Origin: Ectocarpus siliculosus
Taxonomy: Eukaryota; Sar; Phaeophyceae; Ectocarpales; Ectocarpaceae
Direction of reading: 5' to 3'
Assembly: GCA_000310025.1 (NCBI GenBank)
Contig: FN649729.1
Coordinates: 607,912-671,911 of the forward strand
DNA length: 64,000 nucleotides
Shown: positions 31,359 through 42,528 of the stretch, one piece after another
Layout of the letters: each line of letters begins with the position of its first letter
Position numbering within the stretch: the first letter of the stretch is position 1
Program-made: the position numbers and the translations under genes
Notes under the pieces: model-generated
Database searches by the model: none
What the model saw: the letters and a program-made list of their open reading frames with translations, nothing else
Told to the model about the DNA's origin: nothing

Positions 31359-32774
31359 ACGCCTGCCGAAGAAGTTGTCATGAGGGGTTATTCCTATGTG
31401 AAAAACGACAGTTTTGGTGCGGGTTTTCAGCCCGTCTGAGCGCACACACACTTTTTGTGCACGCAACATCCCGGGATGGCGTAAGCGTGTGTGCGCCGAA
31501 TTACATTGTCGAAGGTGGGGCGGCGAGCAGGTCGCTGGTTTTGTCCTGGTCCTCTGGCAGTGTTTTGGTGTCTTCCCAGGTGTCGTTTTGACGAGGACAC
31601 TGTACCGACGCCCTTTCGCGAAATACGTAGCCAAGACGAGAGCCTAACTGTGTTGGGCGCAGACGATACACTGCGGTCATCATCCCGCACCATTTTGTCT
31701 AAGCCGTTGGTACTGCCGTAGGCCCCCCCACAGGCTGAAGCGATTGAATAATATAAATAAGTGGGGTAGGTTTTAGGGGTGCGCAGGTACGGGTGGCTCA
31801 GGTGCAAAACGACCGCCTGCATTCTTTCTGCTGTATATATTCGTTAGTTCCTATCAATTCCTGTTGGTGAAGTATGTGTGGCACGGCTGTGTTGTTGGTG
31901 GAGTTAATGGGGGGCTAGGAGTTGCGTGCGCGTTTGCTTCGTAGATTTTGGCGGTGTTGCCGAGCACATGGACGACGCCAATACTGGTTGTTGCGACTTT
32001 TGTTAGTTTTTTTTCGCCGGAGGCTCCTCTTGAACCTGGGAGCACCCCGCTCAAAGGAGGCGTTTTCGTGGTGGAAAACTGACAGTCAAGGGGTCGTGCG
32101 CTTCTGGAACTATCTTGCACTCCACGCAACGCAGTACGCCCTGCTCTAGGCGTTGTGTCTGCATTTGTGTTTGCATGACTGTGTTGTACGCTTCCTACAG
32201 CAGTAGCTTGAAGTTAACTAACGATGCGAAAACACGCAAGCTGTCCCTTCTGCAGCTTCCCCGAAGCTGATGCCAATCCTCCTAGAGCTCGTTTCCGCCC
32301 GGACTTCCCCCCAAGCTAGAACGGAGGAACAGCAAGCACGAGCACAAGTGGTGCATCAGCGCTTCAACTGCAGGCAGCTCGCAAGACCCTGGTTTGTCCA
32401 GTTGTCAGTCTGGACACCTCTTGTTCGTGTGAGCCAACAATGCCCACCGGCAAGCTCCTACCACGAAGAAAGCGGGCTGTTGCCGAACACGCTTTGCTCT
32501 CGGTTTTCACATTTTTTTTTTTTATGGACCGAAAGATAAGACGGAATCAGCGAAGTCAACCAGAGGCGCGCCAAGATGGACAAGGCTGCCGTCGTGTGCA
32601 CATTATTGTAGTCTTCAGGTTCTGCGTTGTCCCTACAAGGCGCTGCATTTTTTCGCAGAAAGAGCTGTGGCTGAATACACCCTCGCAATCTACGACCTCT
32701 GTTGTCGTTGTTGTTGTGGTGGGGGTGGTAGTTGCGCCGCCGCCGCCGCCGCTGCTGGTGCTGCTGCCGGAGCC
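31359..32774. other. Convergent intergenic region
   Basis: It lies between the stop of RAB3GAP2 and the stop of the DUF493 gene. It holds a GCC/GTT trinucleotide-rich patch at 32,700-32,770 directly after the DUF493 stop (on its strand) and an A/T-rich spot near 31,745. No gene was recognised; both 3' UTRs must lie here. Confidence 0.5.
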
Positions 32775-34322
32775 TCAAAACTTGAACTTTACTCGTTTGT
32801 CTTCGTTGATCACCTCGTAGCACTTCGAAGACAGCGGGCAACAACACGACACAGCGTGACGGGTACAATTCAGCGTGAGGGAGCACAAGAGATGTAACAA
32901 AGGAGGCAACACGCTAAGTACACTTGAAATGAAACCTCACCTAGCGCAATGCCTGCATGCTCTACAGGCCTCATGTCTTTCGGCTTGTAGGTGAAAATTG
33001 GGTTAACAGGTGAAAACTGATTGTTCCCCGCTTCCGGCCACCCTTTTAGCAGAACACTTGAGCGGAGTAGGCCTACAACAAAGTCCTCAACGATAACCAT
33101 CTCCAAGATATTCCAACGGCATTGTGGTGGCGAAGCCACACGCAGGACTCGGAAGAATTACACCGCTTAGCGTACAACACTCCTACATACATGCGTACGT
33201 TTCCCCAACAAACTCTGTGAAGAATGCTACCTGCTGTTACCAGACAGAGGCAAAAAGTGGGCTTGCAGCGAGTAGAAGCGAGCGTCTGCTAAACGATGGA
33301 TCGGGATACATACCTTGTAGAGCTGCGTGGAGTTTTCAACCCTGACTTTGAGCGTGATGCTCGTGTATTTGCCCTTCTCCCGCGTGGAGCACTTGATGAC
33401 GTTGTCCTCGCCGTTCGTAAGGCAGCCCGCCACCGCCTTTCGTATGTCGCTCACGAACGTGTCGTCGTCGACGCCGATGATCTTGAGATCGAAACTACCC
33501 GGGTACTGGGAATCCACACCAGCAGGGCAAAGATGACTAATTATTGAAAATTGTGCGCAAAACCGGTGCAGGATATGGTGGCAAAAGGTACTCCGTAATA
33601 ACTTGCAGCTACCCTTTACCGTTGTAACGCTACTGCTGTACGAGTCTGCACATCGTGGGGCAAATTGATCAGCACCGCTGCTGCCGTTGTAGCAAGCAAG
33701 ACTCGGCAAACGAGAAACTACCAGCCGTAGGCGTATTTATCCACACGACGGGGGGAACGGCAAGTGGTTCAAAACATTGCATGTGGCTCACACACCCATT
33801 GCTGCTGATAGTCCCATGACGAAAAGATGGTCCCTCTCCCCGTGGGTGTTCCCAAACATGATCCCCGCCAAACGTCAGGAAAAGTGCCGCGCTTGGGTGA
33901 CATGTTTCAGCGTTTCAGCACTTGCCGAGGCGGTGGTGCGCCGACCAGGATGAGCATGTACAGCTTACCTCAACCAGTGCGTCCAGCACCTGGAAGTCGC
34001 CGACAGCAGGGTTATCGAACTTGGAGCTGCCGTCCGGACCCTCCTTCGCCAGCAGCTTAGACGCCGCCTTGTCCGCCAGAGGCATCAATGATCTGGCCTG
34101 TCTCTTAGCTGGCCCTGTATCCTGAGGTGGCTTATTATTGGCAGGAGGGGGTTTTGGTTTGTCCCCAAAGCCCTTGCCGGCAGCTATGCAGAGCGTCCTC
34201 CTGTGGAGGCATGCTGTTCTCGGCAGGGAACCTCTGGCCAGGAATGCTGGCACCGGCTGAGCGAGGGTGCTCAACAGCATGATAGCCCTCACCACTGTTG
34301 CTGTTCGGCCTGCTGGTGTCAT
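32775..34322 (-). CDS. Plastid-targeted DUF493 (YbeD-like) protein
   Basis: Three exons: 34322-33969, 33505-33314, 32822-32775 (stop TGA), all joined in phase 0, about 197 residues. The mature part (YPGSFDLKIIGVDDDTFVSD, then KGKYTSITLKVRVENSTQLY, ending NEDKRVKFKF) matches DUF493/PF04359, a small alpha-beta domain found in bacterial YbeD and plant plastid proteins; in E. coli ybeD lies next to lipB and its role is not settled. The N-terminus starts ATG at 34,322. It reads as a signal peptide (VVRAIMLLSTLAQPVPA) with Phe directly after the predicted cleavage site, followed by an Arg/Ser-rich stretch. That is the bipartite ASAFAP-type presequence of stramenopile plastid proteins. An acidic linker precedes the domain. 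The gene is tail to tail with RAB3GAP2. Its first exon overlaps the start of repeat segment S1 on the other strand. Confidence 0.82.
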
Positions 34323-35110
34323 TGACGCTGTCCGCGAGTCTACACGACACTAGTACCCAGCAATTGTTGGATGAAACGGGGGCCAGAGACGTGAGAACCT
34401 CGAACGACGACGAGCCTCTGGTCAGGCCAAACAGATTACCCCTTCCGACGTGGAAGAGAGACGACAGTAGTGACGACAGGCCTACAGAGCATCTCACACT
34501 GGCTGGAGACTGGAGACACGTGGGCGCGGGGACAGGGGGCCACCAGACCGGACCACCGCACACCCACCGTATGGAGCACGGGACTGTCACCTTGATGGCA
34601 TGATGGCATGATGGCATGTGTGATACTTGGACTATCCAATGTGATACTTGGACTATCCAATCAATGTGATACTTGGTCTTCGGGTTCTGTTGATGACCCA
34701 ATTACCCAATCAAATGCAGAGCAGTGCGGCTCTGCACTACCAGGGTTCTGCGCTAGGTTCGAGGTTCTTGTCTCTTATGGATGCTTGATAGACTTTGCGG
34801 ATGTGTCGTCGAGGAAGGGAACGGACAGATAGCTGTTGAGGGAAACTTGTTGTTGATTCGTCTCTCGGCGGCTGCTGCACTCAACCCAGCTGCATGCATA
34901 CCAACACTGCTGTTGCTGTTAACCTATCCACGCACACACATGCCAAACTCAAGCTCTGCCTAGATCTCTGCAACCGAACTGGTACTCAACACATGCCCAC
35001 TTGACCTTTACCCTTGCCCGGGAGCTCTCTCTTCTCTGAACTCGTGGGGTCGACTCAGAGCCAACTTCATGCGAACACATACATACGTCATCTCGGAGAA
35101 TAGCTAATTA
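34300..35110 (+). repeat. Repeat segment S1, copy A
   Basis: Several blocks in the same order recur at 44,550-45,570. Examples are GACGACGAGCCTCTGGTCAG, CCCTTCCGACGTGGAAGAGA, GGGGACAGGGGGCCACCAGA, AGGTTCGAGGTTCTTGTCTC and CATACGTCATCTCGGA. Identity is around 70% by eye. Local triplets of GATACTTGGACTATCCAAT lie at 34,620-34,680. A plus-strand open frame at 34,298-34,603 begins with a signal-like MLFGLLVSLTLSAS and shares DDEP.V..NR with copy B, so the segment may once have been coding. Confidence 0.65.
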
Positions 35111-35111
35111 C

Positions 35112-35165
35112 GCCGCATCTTAACGCCAACACACGAGAAAGCGGGGATAAGGTCCAAACAGCCCC
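35112..35165 (+). repeat. Possible terminal inverted repeat, left
   Basis: AACGCCAACACACGAGAAAG, then CGGGGATAAGGTCC and CCCCTGAAACGAG, matches the reverse complement of 45,835-45,888 at about 75% over some 53 bp. No target-site duplication was convincing, so the boundary call is tentative. Confidence 0.45.
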
Positions 35166-35185
35166 TGAAACGAGCCTACTTCGTA

Positions 35186-36480
35186 CCACATTCCCCCACA
35201 CTGCTTTTTGGCATATTGGGAAATATTCTATATATATCTCCAAAAAGCAATCCAAAACATAGTGAATTCCCCACGAGAAACCGGCGTCCAGTACTATTTC
35301 CATACTGAGACTAGTATAGTCTCGCTTGCATCAGCGCTAAATGTTCAACAAAATTCCTAACGTCAACATTTATCCGTCTCGACCGCCGTGGCAAGACAGC
35401 AATATTCAAAACCCCATGGAATTCGCTCCATTCTAAGCGGGAACTCGTTTACACTCCCGACCCAAACCCTCAGCATTCCATCCCCTTGGGCCCAAGTACC
35501 CCCACACAAACTACCATACACGAATTCCAAGAAAATTCTTCATCATCCTACCGTCTGCCGTCAAGAATCCATTTTACCCCGTGCCGCGCTGCCGTGTTTT
35601 GGAAACGACAACCGGCACCAACCCCCAAAAATCCCGGTCCAACAACCTTTAACCTCACTTGTTAATACCTGATCACTATGAATGCTACTGAAAGAAAGCA
35701 TGTCCCCGGTAAGAAAGACGCCGTACTCACCCCTCAGAAAGGCGGCAACGAACCCCTGTGACCCCCCCTCAATCGGACATTGGACTGTTGAAATCGGCGC
35801 TACCCGACGGTGCACACCGACCCCCAAGAGGACTCCCAACAACTAAATCAATCGCTTCATGTTATTTTGTGATCACACCCCAGCTTTATGAAGCTATGAA
35901 ATCCACCCGAGACACATACATCAACGATCCTTTGACCAATTTTCTCCCCACGCGTGTCTGATATACGCGCACTCTCCCAACGCAAGGTTGAAGCTGAAGC
36001 TGAATTTTTCACATATACACAGCACATTGACAAGGACAAACATAGACACAGCACTTGACAAGGACAACAGCACTTTGACAAAGATACAGCACATTTTCAG
36101 CTTCAGCTTCCTTGCGGAATATTACAGGAGAGCAGACCTTGGGCGGTCTTCGGGGAAAATAAAAGCCAACGAACCTTGCTGTATTGCCTACCCTGGGACT
36201 CCAAAGTTCACCGAAGAATGAACACCGTGAGAACGATATCATCGCGTTGAAAAAGAGCTTCAAATCTTCCTGCCCGACATCGGTGGAACCACAACGGGAC
36301 ATTGACCCCCTATCCTAGATTTAAATCGCACCGACCTTCCCTTTGAGAACGCAAACACTTACGGACATTCGCACCCGCATTGACCACGGTACCAACAAAC
36401 CAACATTTGACCAGAACCCCTCGAGGCGGGACAGCCCACCAATGTTTCCAGTAAAAACGCAGTTTCTACCGAACACAGGC
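35186..36480. other. Unassigned repeat-rich stretch
   Basis: No coding exon recognised. More A/C-rich than its surroundings. It contains an inverted repeat (35,982-36,116) and short GACAAGGACA-type direct repeats between its arms. Confidence 0.4.
35982..36116. repeat. Hairpin with ~20-bp arms
   Basis: CAAGGTTGAAGCTGAAGCTG at 35,983 is mirrored by TTCAGCTTCAGCTTCCTTGC near 36,095. The roughly 90-nt loop is built of imperfect repeats of CAGCAC.TTGACAAGGACA. Confidence 0.6.
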
Positions 36481-37539
36481 TATTTTTGAATGGCCTGTAC
36501 CTCTCCCCCCCATCCTCCCGAAAAAGGACGCCACGTCGCTACCAAGACACCAGAGCCAAACAGCCACAACCGACACACCACACCGGAAAAAAAAAACATC
36601 ATCGGCATCAGAAGGCAACACCAAAGACAAAAAATCCGGAACACACATCACGCAGAAACAGAAAAAAAAAAAAAAAAATGGCGATGTTGTTCGTCTCGCT
36701 TTCTCCTCCCGTCGCGAAAAAAAACAATCCGCCAGCCTCCGAAGTGCTCTCCGCCTTCACCCTGAAAAATCCTCGACTTGCGGTCTCGCCCTCGCCACCA
36801 CCATGAAAAGCCCTCCTCCACAGCGCTCTCCTCCACAGCGCTCCCCGACCACCGCGACGCAACCTCCTCCAAAGCGCGCCCCGACCACCACGGGGTCGGC
36901 TGTGGGGCGTTCTCGGGCGCCGGTGACGGCGACCGGCCCCGCTAGCACGCTAGGAGCCGGTGTGTCCTCCGTGGGCCCGTCCGGGACGGCGGTGTCGGAC
37001 CCCGGGCGGTGGCACGACGCGCCGGTCATGCGGCCGAAGCACCGCCGCTAGCAGGCACAGCGGTGGCAGCGGCGGGCTTAGGTACCCCCGCCCGTTTTCG
37101 AATCTTCCAGGAAGGACGACGGTTCGCTCGGACACGAGCTTGCCCGAGGCACGACCCCGCGGAGCGGGTGGAGACCGGCAGCACCGGCGTAGCCGGAAAT
37201 GCCGAGCACGCGTGCAGCAGAACACCTGAGTGAAACTGACCACTGAAAATACGATGGGAAACGGGAGCGGAACTAGGGGCGGGAGACGGGTTAATAGCGA
37301 GGACCCGCGGCGCCTGATACCTGACGGTACTGACGCCGCGTTGACGGGATCGGACAGCCAGATTCCACTGGTTCTGCGCGACCTCAGCGGTGGTCAACGG
37401 ATCTACGGGCTCCATAAACGACCCCAAATCCTCGTGGGAGCAAGGCGGCAATTGCAAGTCCAAGAGAGGGGACAGGCAATTTGCAGCACCCACAAAGTAC
37501 ACTTCTAGGTCACCCTCTATGAGGCGGTTCGGCCCCGAT

Positions 37540-38035
37540 TCATCCTCATAGTCGGGGAACGCCAACGCTGTCGTGCTCATCAACTGTTTGGGAATCGCTC
37601 TAGTGGTTTCTTCGTGTTGAGTCGTAAACCGAAATTCCTTGTCTCTTTCTTAGCATCTCGTTGAGACCCCGCACTCGAGTGGCCAAGTTAGGAATAAACT
37701 TGCGGAGATACGAAAAACTGCCCAACAGGGAACGCAGCTGGTTCTTATTCATAGGCACAAGCTCATCGCCGCAGCCTTACCACACCCAGGCGCGAGGCCA
37801 GTTGGTGTGATGAAATACCCCAAAATTTCCACGTCGGCGGCACCCACTTTCGCTTGCTTGGGAGCGAGTTTCAGATTGGGGATGCGCAACCGTTCCAACA
37901 ATTACTCGAAATGCACTACATGCTCTGCTGCGAATTTTGAGTGCACCACGATATCATCCAGATACAACTGCACACGCTCCAACCCCCTCACACACCTTGG
38001 CCATCAATAACTGGAAGTGGCTGGGCCCACCACGG
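37540..38035 (-). mobile_element. Ty3/Gypsy-type pol fragment (fossil)
   Basis: On the minus strand, translated pieces show the second half of a reverse transcriptase (FQLLMAKVCEG, the catalytic-box motif VQLYLDDIVVHS, then LKLAPKQAKV, ILGYFITPTGLAPG) and connection sequence (LRSLLGSFSYLRKFIPNLAT), with a hint of the RNase H start (ALAFPDY). Only about 0.5 kb survives. No gag, integrase or LTRs were seen. The fragment is broken by several disruptions (about four) and looks old. Confidence 0.8.
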
Positions 38036-38639
38036 ATTTTGTTTTTGTTTTCTTGTGTTTCTTTGTTCGGCCATCGTTGTTATTTTTTTCGTACCGCCCC
38101 TGCGGATGAGATTAGATGTATACTCGCCCGATCGGATAGAATGGGGCGGGCGGATAGCGATGCCGGTGTACTAGATGTAGACACGGCCGCTGGTGTGGCG
38201 ATGCCTGCTTCACTATCTACAAGATCGGCCAACGGGGAAGCCGACGGCGGGGAACAACTCTTCTCTTCTTCTACTCCGTTGTCGCCCAACCGATTAGTGG
38301 GTATTGCGGCAATCACTGGAAGCCTCGTCAACGCGGTGGCCGCTCGCTCCGCTAAACAGTAACTACCCCGGGGAGATGGGCTCACAACCGCCGGCGCTGG
38401 CTCGAACGCCGGTTTTCTCGTGGCACCCCGCTTCCCGTGTTTGTCTTATACTACGTTCGGATCGGAGTTCGGTTTCGGATCGGGGTTCAGGCCGGTTTTG
38501 AGCCGCAGAATTCTTCGTAGAAGGGCAAGCTGGGATTCCACGGATCAAGTGGACAGCTCCCTCGTCTCTATCGCCTACGACTCCAGGACACAAGACCTGT
38601 TCGGCTAAGCTAATTACACTCAACCTCGTACTGTGCACT

Positions 38640-38715
38640 CGGTCTGTCGGACTCGGAGTCGGCTCGGGTTTCGGAGTCGGCTCGGGTTTCGGAGTCGGCT
38701 CGGGTTTCGGAGCTA
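38640..38715. repeat. 18-bp tandem repeat
   Basis: About four units of CGGAGTCGGCTCGGGTTT in tandem, with related CGGTTTCGGATCGGGGTTC around 38,465. Confidence 0.85.
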
Positions 38716-38807
38716 CACAAACTGGTAGCTTCGCCGGTGTTTTACTACTGTCCGACAAAGTAGGTCGAGAACTACAGTGGACGGTTCTCCGCCCCTCTCA
38801 GCACTAG

Positions 38808-39164
38808 AAAGGTCGGAAATCACCAGACGCGTCGGACGGCGGTAGCGACGGTTTCCGCCCGCCCCCACCACTGCAAGGTTCCGACGATTCCGTCACCAAG
38901 AGGCGGAAACTCTTGGTGTCGACGTCCTATTTCCCAGAGCAAGAAGGGTGTCTCACCTACCATCTCGGTATCGGATCGCGGAACGGCCCGAACGCCAGCG
39001 GATACACGTCCTCGTATGGAGAGGGCGGTATCAATCTCCTCGCGAGCACCGCGCATGGCAGCAGGACGGGCTGCGGCGACAGCACCGAGCTGTGCAGCAG
39101 CGGGGTGACGCGTGGAGACGACGCACGTGGCGAAGAGTCGTACTGCAACCGGCAAGATGGGTGA
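38808..39164 (+). CDS. Unassigned open frame, possible element-derived or remnant protein
   Basis: A 118-codon open frame without an ATG near its start. It opens with Asp/Ser-rich DASDGGSDGFRPPPPLQ, then a basic KRRK, then a Gly/Ser-rich part containing CLTYHLGIGSRNGP. It lies between the pol fossil and small gene A. I do not recognise a family. It could be the remains of a host gene, of a mobile element, or chance. Confidence 0.25.
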   Translation, partial: KGRKSPDASDGGSDGFRPPPPLQGSDDSVTKRRKLLVSTSYFPEQEGCLTYHLGIGSRNGPNASGYTSSYGEGGINLLASTAHGSRTGCGDSTELCSSGVTRGDDARGEESYCNRQDG

Positions 39165-39392
39165 ATCCCCCGTGACGACCCGGACGGGCCAATCCCAGGA
39201 GATTCGGTAGGAGAGGGAGAAGAGAGACGGGCAATGGGCGTGCCCAAGGAAAAGGGCCTACCAGAACGAGAGACTGGCACGCGACAAGTCGCACAGCCGG
39301 AAACAACCGAATTTCGAGTACACATGGCCATGACGCAGACGCAAGAGACTACCAGGTACAGCGGTACTTCAAACCAAAAGCGGAAAACAACG

Positions 39393-40500
39393 CAAAGATC
39401 CGAGAATCTGACCGCGGCCTCTCGCACCCTTCGTAAACGTCCTGGATCCTTCTGAACGACAACACCGCCGTTACGCGCAGTTTGCTGGGGTGGTTTAGTT
39501 GCTGCCCTCTGCTGCACCCTCTCACACTTGTCCCAACCCCTATCCCTTCCTACAACTCTTCCCTACCTACCCAACCAATATTTTTGTGGCAGCGTCATGA
39601 CGACGATGGCGATCATGCGATACTTCTATTACACCGACGACGATTTCATCCCTCTCAAGATCGACAACGACGGCGACCGGTTCTGCTTCAAGTGTCGTCG
39701 GGCCTTTTGGAAGGGAGAGACGATCGAAATTATCCCGCCTAACACCGTTGGAAACAGATCGGGGGGTGACAACTACGCCTGGATTGGGAGGAAGTGTCGC
39801 TACAGCTGCGACGAGGGAGCACGGGTCGCGAGAGACAGGGCAACCCCCAGGCAAGGCTCTTTACATTTTACGCTTGTATATGCACAGAACGGTTCGAGGA
39901 TTTTTTCGGGTTCTAGTATGAAAAGGCACACTGCACGAAGATATGAAGAAACTAATCGCGCACACACTTTCACAACGTTGATGTCATTCCGGCGGAGGCA
40001 CAACTTGTCGCTTGGATCGCATGTACATAGCAGTAGACGTTGCATTGTCTTGTATGTGCGCTTCTCCCGCCACAAAAATAATACGCGCACGGCATTCACA
40101 GAAGAAAGGTGACCGTGCGCCCCCCCCCCCCCCGCGTTCGGGCCCCCTCGAGGCTGCCGCCCGCGTTGACGGACTCCGCGAAAGGGTCGATGGGGAGACG
40201 TACTTGTTGTACATCTATTTCGAGAGCGGCCTATTATAGACTATGTACACCACCCGAAGAAGTCCTTCTCTAAAAGTCAAGTATGCTGTAGACTACTACA
40301 GGATCTACATGTCCCCTGTGCTTCTCCACAAGTGAAGTACAGCAGACTTTTATACATGTCGCCTAATGTGTGCAAAGGCTCTTGCATTCCTTTCTGCAAG
40401 CGTACCGTGGTACCGGTTTTCTTTTCAGCGTTCCATGTTTTCGTCCGTTTTTCCCGTGAAATTTGTGGTTCGCTTGGAACGGGCCTAACTTTCAGAAGCG
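39393..40500 (+). repeat. Repeat segment S2, copy A
   Basis: From AGATCCGAGAATCTGACCGC onward it matches 45,903-47,000: the 5' flank (CTTCGTAAACGTCCTGGATC, TTTGCTGGGGTGGTTTAGTT), the small gene, and a weaker 3' part ending around ACCCGAAGAAGTCCTTCT. The coding core is the best-conserved portion. Confidence 0.8.
39597..40112 (+). CDS. Small cysteine-rich protein, copy A
   Basis: An ATG at 39,597 opens 171 codons. The conserved core of about 90 residues contains MRYFYYTDDDFIPLKIDNDG, C-x2-C (CFKCRRAFWKGETIEIIPPN), SGGDNYAWIGRKC and C-x3-C (CRYSC), a pattern fitting a zinc-ribbon-like site. No known family is recognised. The paralogue at 46,136 is about 90% identical in the core with all four Cys kept; the C-terminal tails of the two copies are in different frames, so only one tail can be ancestral. 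No neighbour gene explains its role. Confidence 0.5.
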   Translation: MTTMAIMRYFYYTDDDFIPLKIDNDGDRFCFKCRRAFWKGETIEIIPPNTVGNRSGGDNYAWIGRKCRYSCDEGARVARDRATPRQGSLHFTLVYAQNGSRIFSGSSMKRHTARRYEETNRAHTFTTLMSFRRRHNLSLGSHVHSSRRCIVLYVRFSRHKNNTRTAFTEER

Positions 40501-41202
40501 CAGCACCCATCGCGCGCCATTTGAAAGATCACATGTAGTGTGCATCGAGGCACTACAACACTACGTGTCGACCACATTCAACAATGGCGTGACACCATCG
40601 CCTCTGCCTGGCGACGAGTAGGTGCCAAAAAGCATGACATTCTAGTGTTGTACCAGGCCGTAAAAAAATACACACGGAAAGAAGAAGGACACCACGAATC
40701 CATGAGTGAGCGTGTTTGCGCGTGCTGGGCAGATGAGTGAATGCACGCGCGGTTGTAACACGAATGTGTGCGCGGTGCACAGGGGGGGGAGAGAGAAAGC
40801 TGTCGCATCGTAAAAATAATCATAAGTCGTCAAGCTGCACGAGTAGAGGGGGCATGCGCCTGCAGTCTAAGTTCTGGTTCTCGATCGACCACAGACACAA
40901 ACCACAAGAAAATACAACGAGAGCCCCCGTGCCCTTGCATCCTTTCGGTGATCAAAAATCTGTGGCTTAGGGTCTGCAAAGGGTCTGCAAAGACTGCGTA
41001 TAGTCAAGAGCAGTTCCCTATTGGCCTGTGCTAGATTGCTCGGTGTGTTCTTTTCAGCGAACATCGGATCTGCTGAAAAGAGTAAAAACAAGATAATTTG
41101 TAGCCTGATGATGACGCCAGTTGACAGTCTATATATATGCTCGAGTGATCTGTGCTACGGCGGCGATAGTGCGCCAGGCGGGCGACAGGTATAGAGCACA
41201 AA
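40113..41202. other. Region between small gene A and the next ORF
   Basis: A C-run at 40,122, then the weakly conserved 3' half of segment S2, then unassigned sequence with an immediate GGGTCTGCAAA duplication near 40,972. No exon recognised. Confidence 0.4.
41130..41138 (+). promoter_or_regulatory. Candidate TATA box
   Basis: TATATATAT lies about 65 bp before the ATG at 41,203. Position and sequence would suit a core promoter, but nothing else supports it. Confidence 0.25.
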
Positions 41203-41550
41203 ATGAGACAATTTCTGGAACACGCTGAAGAAGCGTTAGCGTTACTATTACTCGCCAGAAAAATGCCATTCGTGCATCAATTTCTGCAGGAAGGAGCCCT
41301 TCCTCGTGTTTGGGACGTCGCTAGCCGTCGAACGATGTGTACATCGGGCTGTCTGCACGTCAACGGCGCGGATAGTTGCCCTTCCAGTCGACACACGCTG
41401 ACGTGTAGTTTGCACATTACATGCGTACATTCGCCTGCCTGCATACACAAACAAAACGCGCGGAGTCCTCTTTTTCCCCCGAAAAAAATACCCCCAAGAA
41501 AACACGCAAGTTTTGATGTGAAAGACCTAGAAACACTCACGCGACGGTAG
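41203..41550 (+). CDS. Hypothetical 115-residue protein
   Basis: Starts MRQFLEHAEEALALLLLARK, an amphipathic Leu-rich helix, followed by PFVHQFLQEGALPRVWDVAS and then a Cys/His-containing, less ordered part. The N-terminal half reads like protein and has a TATA-like sequence upstream; the second half has weaker coding character, so an intron after about codon 45 is possible. Leu/Glu/Arg-rich starts of this kind also occur in Harbinger-type transposases, but no catalytic motif was seen nearby. I do not recognise the family. Confidence 0.3.
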   Translation: MRQFLEHAEEALALLLLARKMPFVHQFLQEGALPRVWDVASRRTMCTSGCLHVNGADSCPSSRHTLTCSLHITCVHSPACIHKQNARSPLFPPKKIPPRKHASFDVKDLETLTRR

Positions 41551-42528
41551 GCTCAAAACAACGACTTCCATCCACACGGTAGAAGTTGGCTCCCTGGTGA
41601 AGCCTTGAATCTGCTCGTTTTCACGACTAGTAAATGGTGTAGCCCGGCAGGAACCGGGCAGAACCCCGTCATGTTCGTGCACTACACGCTTGATGATTGA
41701 TGCGAAACAAACCAAGGTGGTAGCGATGAAGTTCGTGATTAGTGGTACAGCCATCCGTATCCCATTGGCCAGAAATATTTGAGTGGGGCGTGGCAACCTT
41801 CGAGGACGAGTGAGGGTCGGGAGAGTTCCGACAGCGTAAGGCCGCTGCACGGGCGCTCCCGGTACCCGTGTTTGTTTCGTTCGGTGCAAAGTATGTGCTT
41901 TACTTTGCGGCTTGCTCCTTCGTAGCGAGGCTAATGATGAGCACCGGCCCAAACTCGAGCCTACCATAGAACACATGGTTATGCAAGGTGTGAAAGAGAA
42001 GTCTGTAAGCATCTTGAACGTCGGCGATTGTTTTATGTAGTGCACACCTATGAAGAAAGCATGGCATGATACGTACGGTAGAATGTTTCCTCTTTCTCAC
42101 AACGGTGGTTTGGCCTATCTATCCTACCTAAGCAGACACCGGTCGTCATTCTCGTCGCTAGTCTTTGCTCAGTCTATTTTCACCGCGGGCATGTAGCGTG
42201 CGTTGATGAAGAAATAAACAACCCAGGCACGCGTGTAGAACACAAAAAAAAAATAAACAAGTACGTTAACGCCCAAACACGCAGAGAAGTAAGTGCGATC
42301 GACACAGTTCTTGTAACAACTGCACAGGACACATGCACCGCGACTTCCATTCGGCCTTTTGCAACGCCACCACAGCAGCAAGCAGTAGCAAGCAGTTGTC
42401 CTCCAGCAACGACACAGTCGCCATATCCCTGCTTCCTCCCAAATGTTTGACTCGTTTCGGTGCCCTTCTCCACCCACCCCCCATTTCCTTACACCCGACC
42501 GGCGAATGCACCGATTATTGTGACACAG
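41551..42528. other. Unassigned region upstream of the proline-rich gene
   Basis: A short minus-strand open frame (42,100-41,900, containing ADVQDAYRLLFHTLHNHVFY) has some protein-like character but no recognisable family. Otherwise nothing is supported. Confidence 0.3.

Noticed and set aside
41203-42100. Harbinger-type transposase pair
   Set aside because: Only a Leu-rich N-terminal resemblance; no DDE catalytic motif or MYB partner could be identified.
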